From positions 963,784 through 1,027,783 of the forward strand of contig NW_006767438.1 of the NCBI RefSeq assembly GCF_000264995.1: a stretch of DNA of 64,000 nt, in the 5' to 3' direction. The position numbers and the translations under genes are program-made. Positions 59,725 through 64,000 of this stretch are shown here, one piece after another (within the stretch, counting starts at the first letter, position 1; each line of letters opens with the position of its first letter). The notes below the pieces were generated by a model that saw only the letters and a list, made by a program, of their open reading frames with translations, was not told the DNA's origin and searched no databases. Source of the DNA: Punctularia strigosozonata HHB-11173 SS5 (taxonomy: Eukaryota; Basidiomycota; Agaricomycetes; Corticiales; Punctulariaceae).

Positions 59725-61327
59725 ATGACAGCGCAATCCAACCCGCGTACAGTGGCTCAAGGAGAAGGCAGGGGCCTGCATATCATCGTGGTTGGAGCTG
59801 GTATTTGCGGGTTTGCCTGCGCCACGGCGCTCCGGCCCTATCACCGTGTAACGATCCTCGAGCGTTCGCGACTGAACGACGAGGTTGGAGCCGCCATACT
59901 TTCCAATCCGCCTGCCACCCGTATCCTCGAAGGTTGGGGCTTCGACTTCGATAAAATCGGCAGCCCGTTGGTATTGAAGATGACGGAATACACGAGTGAG
60001 GGGGCTGCTCGAGTCTCCTTTGCACCACACGCGAAGGAGACTTATGGTGCGGACTGGCGGATGAACCATAGAGTTGACCTTCATCGGGGTAGGTGTTCCT
60101 TCTGAAAATTTCCATGAATGGGATTCATCGTAATCCGTCTTTGTAGAATTGAGGTCTCTCGCGACGGACCCCAAACGACGCGGCGGTAATCCAGCCGAGC
60201 TTCGTCTAGGCGTGAACATCCAGTCCGTCAACTGCGAGGAAGCTACCGTCACGCTCGAGTCCGGCGAGGTCATCCAAGGCGACGCCATCATAGGTGCCGA
60301 CGGTATTAAATCCGTCGTCCGTGAGGCCGTCCTCGGTCAGTGCTTCTTTGCGCCCGCCCTCGCCAGTGTGTTCATTCTGCTCGTCGGCCGTGACCTGTAG
60401 GTGCCGCAAGCTATCGCGCGGTGCCATCTGGTCACAGCGCCTACCGCTTCCTCGTCGACGGTGCCAAGATCACATCGGACCCGTCACTCGCGCACTTGAT
60501 CACAGACTCGCAGCTCTCTATCACGCGCACGGAGTCCGGGCGCATGGTCCTCTACCCCTGCCGCAACCTCACGCTCCTCAACTGCGTGGCGATCATGCCA
60601 GATATCGCGGAGTCCACTGAGTCTTGGTCGCAGGAGGGCGACCCTGCCCAGATGCGGGAGTTCTTCAAGGAGTATCCCGAGTTTTGTCGGAAGATCGTGG
60701 CACTGGCGGATAAGTGCCGTTTGTGGCAGCTGCGGGATCAGGATCCGTTGCCGTGGTGGACCAGAGGCAAAGCGATCATCCTCGGAGACGCGGCGCATCC
60801 GATGTTACCTCGTATGTCCTCGTCCATTCCGTTAGGCCTAGGCTTCGAAGCGGATCGTGGTACTCACCGTCCAATAGATCAGGGTTCTGGAGGAGGCATG
60901 GCCATTGAAGACGCCGACGCCCTCGAGTACATCTTTGGCACCAAGCCTGGATCTCCGTTTTTGAAGACCAGCGTGGAGGACAAGCTGAAGATCGTGGAAA
61001 AGATACGCTACGTCCGTGCGAGCACCGTCCAAAATTATTCCCGAGCCCAAGGCATGGGTCCGCGAAAGATTGAGGAAGCAGGAGCAGGGGAATTGCTCGA
61101 TCCCAGGAACTTCATGCAGACAGTGAGTGTTCCCCGACTTGCGTCCGACTTGGCCTTGGTGCCAAGCAAGCTGCACGAGAACGACATGCTGACTTGCCGC
61201 TTAGATCTTCTCGTACAAGGGAGCCGCGACGGTGCCCATTTTGTCGGACGAAGAATTTGAGGAGGCAAAGAGGACGTCGATACCCAGGGCCAAGCACGGG
61301 GAGGTGCTGGTTGAGAAGAAGAACTGA
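59725..61327 (+). CDS. FAD-dependent monooxygenase B (salicylate hydroxylase-like)
   Basis: Same family as the gene at 10859. Exons 59725-60088, 60147-60335, 60401-60811, 60878-61122 and 61205-61327 join in phase to 443 residues. GAGICG near residue 25 binds FAD, GADGIKSVVREAVLG is the DG motif, and GDAAHPMLPHQGSGGGMAIEDADALEY is the GD motif, completed across the fourth exon. LWQLRDQDPLPWWTRGKAI is shared almost exactly with copy A and the relic, as is KLKIVEKIRYVRAS. It has one more intron than copy A, in the middle of the FAD domain at 60336-60400; copy A is continuous there. The C-terminus is SDEEFEEAKRTSIPRAKHGE, parallel to copy A. Cytosolic, probably an aromatic hydroxylase; the substrate is unknown. 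Intact. Confidence 0.9.
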
Positions 61328-61352
61328 TGGGATACGGTACAGCTTTCTCATC

Positions 61353-61436
61353 CGTATCGATCTTAACAAAGATACCTGAATCTGGGAAAGACACCGTATC
61401 GATCTTGACAAAGATACTTGGATCTGGGAAAGCTAC
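61353..61436. repeat. 42-bp tandem duplication just after FAD monooxygenase B
   Basis: Two 42-bp copies (61353-61394, 61395-61436) differ at only a few bases. Each holds an inverted pair GTATC...GATAC that could form a hairpin within 22 bases. They lie 25 bp past the stop codon, so in the 3' UTR. Confidence 0.88.
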
Positions 61437-62289
61437 CTTTCAGGTATCATAGGATAAGCTACTCATGACTATGCATGTAGTGGCTACATAGTCGACGGGA
61501 TGTAGCGCCGGCGCGGACTTTCGGAGCGCTGATATAAATCACGATGCACCGGAAGCATCGTCGTCGCGCCAAAGGCCGCCGGAGTCCATGATATACCTCG
61601 ATACTGTCACTCAACACCGTTACGCTTCCACCACTGGACACATTGAACAGTTTTCCTCCGAGCTCGTTTTATCTTTGGGACGGTTAATATCGAATGCGAC
61701 ATACGTTCAACACCACCTTACACCCGTACCTCATCGATCTACTGTCACCTCGCTGAGATATGTAACGTATGTGCATGTTACGCACCGCTGCGCAATCCCC
61801 CTGTGGTTGCATCCGGCTCTCCGGAAGCATGACTAGTATACTGTGCATCCACCCCTAATGCAACATCGCCCCCTAATGCAACATCGACACAAATCCCTCT
61901 CCCGTTCCTTTCCTGCTCAGCTGTTCGCCTCGGAAAAAAAAATATGTACTCTCATCCATCTATACATACTGTATGTAAGATATGAAGTAGGAGCGAGGCT
62001 TGGTTCGGGCTACAGAAAAACATTAGGACTGCTCGAGTGAGTTGATGCAACATGTCGCGAGTACTCCACGGCCTCGCTTCGCCGGATCGGTAACGCAAAA
62101 TTCATAAAAATATTTTATAGTACTAAATACCTTGTATCCTATTTGCTACGCCATCCCGATTTTTGATTGCTGTAGTAATGCTGCTGTAGGAGGATGTTCA
62201 ACACAAAGGACGGTGTTGGCGTGACGGATGAGTTCAAATCCGCCTGCGTTGATTGGCCTGAGCCGCTTGAGTCCTGCGTTGCGCTGCAG
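61437..62289. other. AT-richer gap before the EXO1-like fragment
   Basis: No gene recognised. A 17-18-bp direct repeat (CCCCTAATGCAACATCG) occurs twice at about 61852-61887. The region 62090-62180 is strongly AT-rich. Importantly, I searched it for the EXO1 N-terminal domain and did not find it. Confidence 0.5.
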
Positions 62290-64000
62290 CCTGCATAGAC
62301 GTAACGCCCCAGATGGCTTACCAGCTCATCAAGGTGCGTCCTCTTCGCCGATCGCCATCTTACCCTCGTAACGATGCCTCCATTCTACCCAGGCACTGAA
62401 AGCAGAGAATGTTCCCTACGTCGTTGCGCCTTACGAAGCCGACGCGCAGCTCGCCTACCTCGAACGCACCGGCGCCGTCTCCGCCATCCTCACTGAAGAT
62501 TCGGACCTGCTCGTCTTCGGCTGCCGCCACGTCCTCTCAAAGCTCGACCACGTCTCCGCGACCGTCTCCGCTGTCTCCCGCCCCGACTTTGGCTCGCTTT
62601 CCTCCTCCGACATCACCCTCCTCGGCTGGTCCGACGTCCAACTCCGCGCGATGGCCATCCTGAGCGGGTGCGACTACCTGCCCTCCATCCCGGGCGTCGG
62701 GCTGAAGACCGCGTGGTCGCTGTTGCGCAAGCACAAGAACGTCGAGAACGCCGTTCGCGCACTGAGGCTCGAGGGCAAGAAGCCTGTGCCGGACGGTTAC
62801 CTCGACGCCTTCCGGCTCGCAGAGAAGGTCTTCCTCCACCAGCGCGTGTACGACCCCGCCCAAGCGCGCCTCGTCCACCTGAACGACGTTTCCCGCCCGG
62901 CGAGCCCTGGGACGCGCGCAGCGAGGCCTACGTCGGCGCGTAAGTGCCCCTCCATCCCCCGGTTCTTCCTCATGCAAAAACTGAACGCGATGCTGGGATG
63001 TGCAGTGACGTCGCGACCGAGACCGCGGCGCGGATCGCCACTGGCGACGTGTGCCTCGCCAGCCTCCTGCCAATGACGAACATCAACCCACACTACCGCC
63101 CCGGCAGCGGGCGCAGACCACTCCAGCTCACCACCGAGCCCAACCGGCGGCACTCCACCTTGTCCTCCACCAAGGACAAGGGCAAGGGCAAGGCCGTCCC
63201 TACTGCCGCCGCGCCTTCGCCTAACGGCGGGCTCCTCAACTTCTTCGGTGCGTGTGCCGTGTTCGGCTCCGCTGTTGCAGGCGAACTCTAACTTCGCGTC
63301 CTGCCGACATACAGCGCCGAGGCCTCAACCAACGAAGGCGACTTCGTCCGACAAGCGGCCGACCGTGATCGCGGGCCGCGAGAGCGGCAAGCGCACCCTG
63401 ACGGAGGTGCTCGAACAGGACCTCGCCGCGAAGCGGAAGCGACACTGTCACCGCCGGTCTCGCTCTATCGCAACCACCACCACCGCGGCCGGTGCAGCAG
63501 AGCCGATTCTTCTCGAGCCCGGCCGTGCCTGTGGCGGTGGGACCTTCGCGAACACGGACAGACGACTACGCAGGGTCCCATTCCGCGGACAAGGAGAACG
63601 TTCGCGCGCACGGGCTTAGGGACGAAGGACGACAGCATGAAGAAGACGAGCTCAATCTGGACGCGGTCGTGTTCTCGGACGAAGCGGAGATGATGGTGGA
63701 GGCCGGACGAGACGGCGTGAAGGGAGACGCTATCGATATCGATGACGACTGGGACGACGCGCCCGAGCTCTCGAGTCCTCTGAAGGAGCGGAGACGCCAC
63801 TCCGAGCCGTCGCACGACGTCCATCGGGCCAGGCGAAGGAGCGAGAGCGAGTCTGATATCGAAGTCCTCTCCAGCCCGCCTGCCGTTCCCCGGCAGCCAT
63901 GGGGCGCCGACGTAGACGACGACGACGTACCGGCCCACGCCCTCCATGCGTGCTCGAGATGTCTGGAGGCTCTCACGCGCCTACGCCACCGGGGCAGGTG
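62290..64000 (+). pseudogene. EXO1-like nuclease lacking its N-terminal domain; runs off the window
   Basis: Exons 62290-62333 and 62393 onward read CIDVTPQMAYQLIK|ALKAEN, then the XPG-I domain with APYEADAQLAYLERTG and TEDSDLLVFG (acidic catalytic residues present) and the helix-hairpin GCDYLPSIPGVGLKTAW. This is exonuclease 1, a 5'-3' nuclease of mismatch repair. The first about 140 residues (XPG-N with the start GIxGLLP and three catalytic Asp) are absent; the copy begins exactly at an intron acceptor. The frame changes near 62890 (VHLND to FPPGEPWDARSEAYVGA) and again near 63450 (AAKRKR to TVTAGLALSQ). Beyond that a long frame includes QQSRFFSSP, reminiscent of a PCNA/MutL interaction peptide, and continues to the window end. 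Either a partial duplicate in decay or an assembly/sequence problem. Confidence 0.7.

Overview
The window reads as nuclear DNA of a filamentous basidiomycete, most likely a white-rot agaricomycete and possibly a member of the Polyporales. The reasons are: GC-rich coding sequence; dense short introns of roughly 45-70 bp with GT..AG ends; two tRNA genes with introns after anticodon position 37; and wood-decay enzymes (a manganese peroxidase and a DyP-type peroxidase) beside fungal housekeeping genes. The taxon is inferred from protein recall, not from a database search. No bacterial-type operons, CRISPR arrays, rRNA genes or recognisable transposon/retroelement proteins were seen.

Layout, left to right: a MYND-finger protein (+, 209-3002); the 26S proteasome ATPase Rpt6 (+, 3438-4993); an uncharacterised Ser/acidic-rich protein (-, 5297-6876); a 5'-truncated FAD monooxygenase relic (-, 7222-8300); a small secreted protein (-, 8534-9519); an intact FAD monooxygenase (+, 10859-12297); a long WW-domain protein (-, 13854-18727) sharing a short divergent promoter with the UNC-50/Gmh1 homologue (+, 18937-20223); calcineurin A (+, 22186-24772); a Csc1/RSN1-type calcium-permeable channel homologue (-, 25266-28235); a cytochrome P450 (-, 29037-31543); a sphingoid-base-phosphate phosphatase of the Lcb3 type (+, 32016-33916); a secreted DyP peroxidase (-, 34361-36118); a protein with a possible pRiA4b ORF-3-like segment (+, 38193-39986); a coiled-coil protein (-, 40304-41140); tRNA-Lys; a Lys/Ser-rich unknown (+, 42380-43699); the CCAAT-binding subunit Hap3/NF-YB (-, 43979-44677); a decayed F-box gene (+, 45033-46355); a manganese peroxidase (+, 47609-49003); the SIN3 corepressor (+, 50040-54995); a Hpm1-type protein-histidine methyltransferase (-, 55151-56498); tRNA-Val; a single-pass membrane protein (-, 56800-58403); a second intact FAD monooxygenase (+, 59725-61327); and an EXO1-like gene lacking its 5' third (+, 62290 to the window end).

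The genes do not form one pathway. A core of conserved single-copy genes (Rpt6, UNC-50, calcineurin, SIN3, Hap3, Hpm1, Lcb3) alternates with accessory genes typical of wood-decay fungi: two peroxidases about 11.5 kb apart, a P450, and a dispersed FAD-monooxygenase family with two whole copies and one relic. Where every exon phase could be followed, the spliced lengths sum to whole codon numbers (Rpt6 401 aa, UNC-50 262, calcineurin A 650, Csc1 854, P450 556, Lcb3 521, DyP 510, MnP 393, SIN3 1475, Hpm1 392, membrane protein 475, FAD monooxygenase B 443). I saw no clearly novel multi-gene system. The items most worth checking are the two truncated or decayed gene copies, two apparent GC-AG introns, and several orphan proteins with internal repeats.
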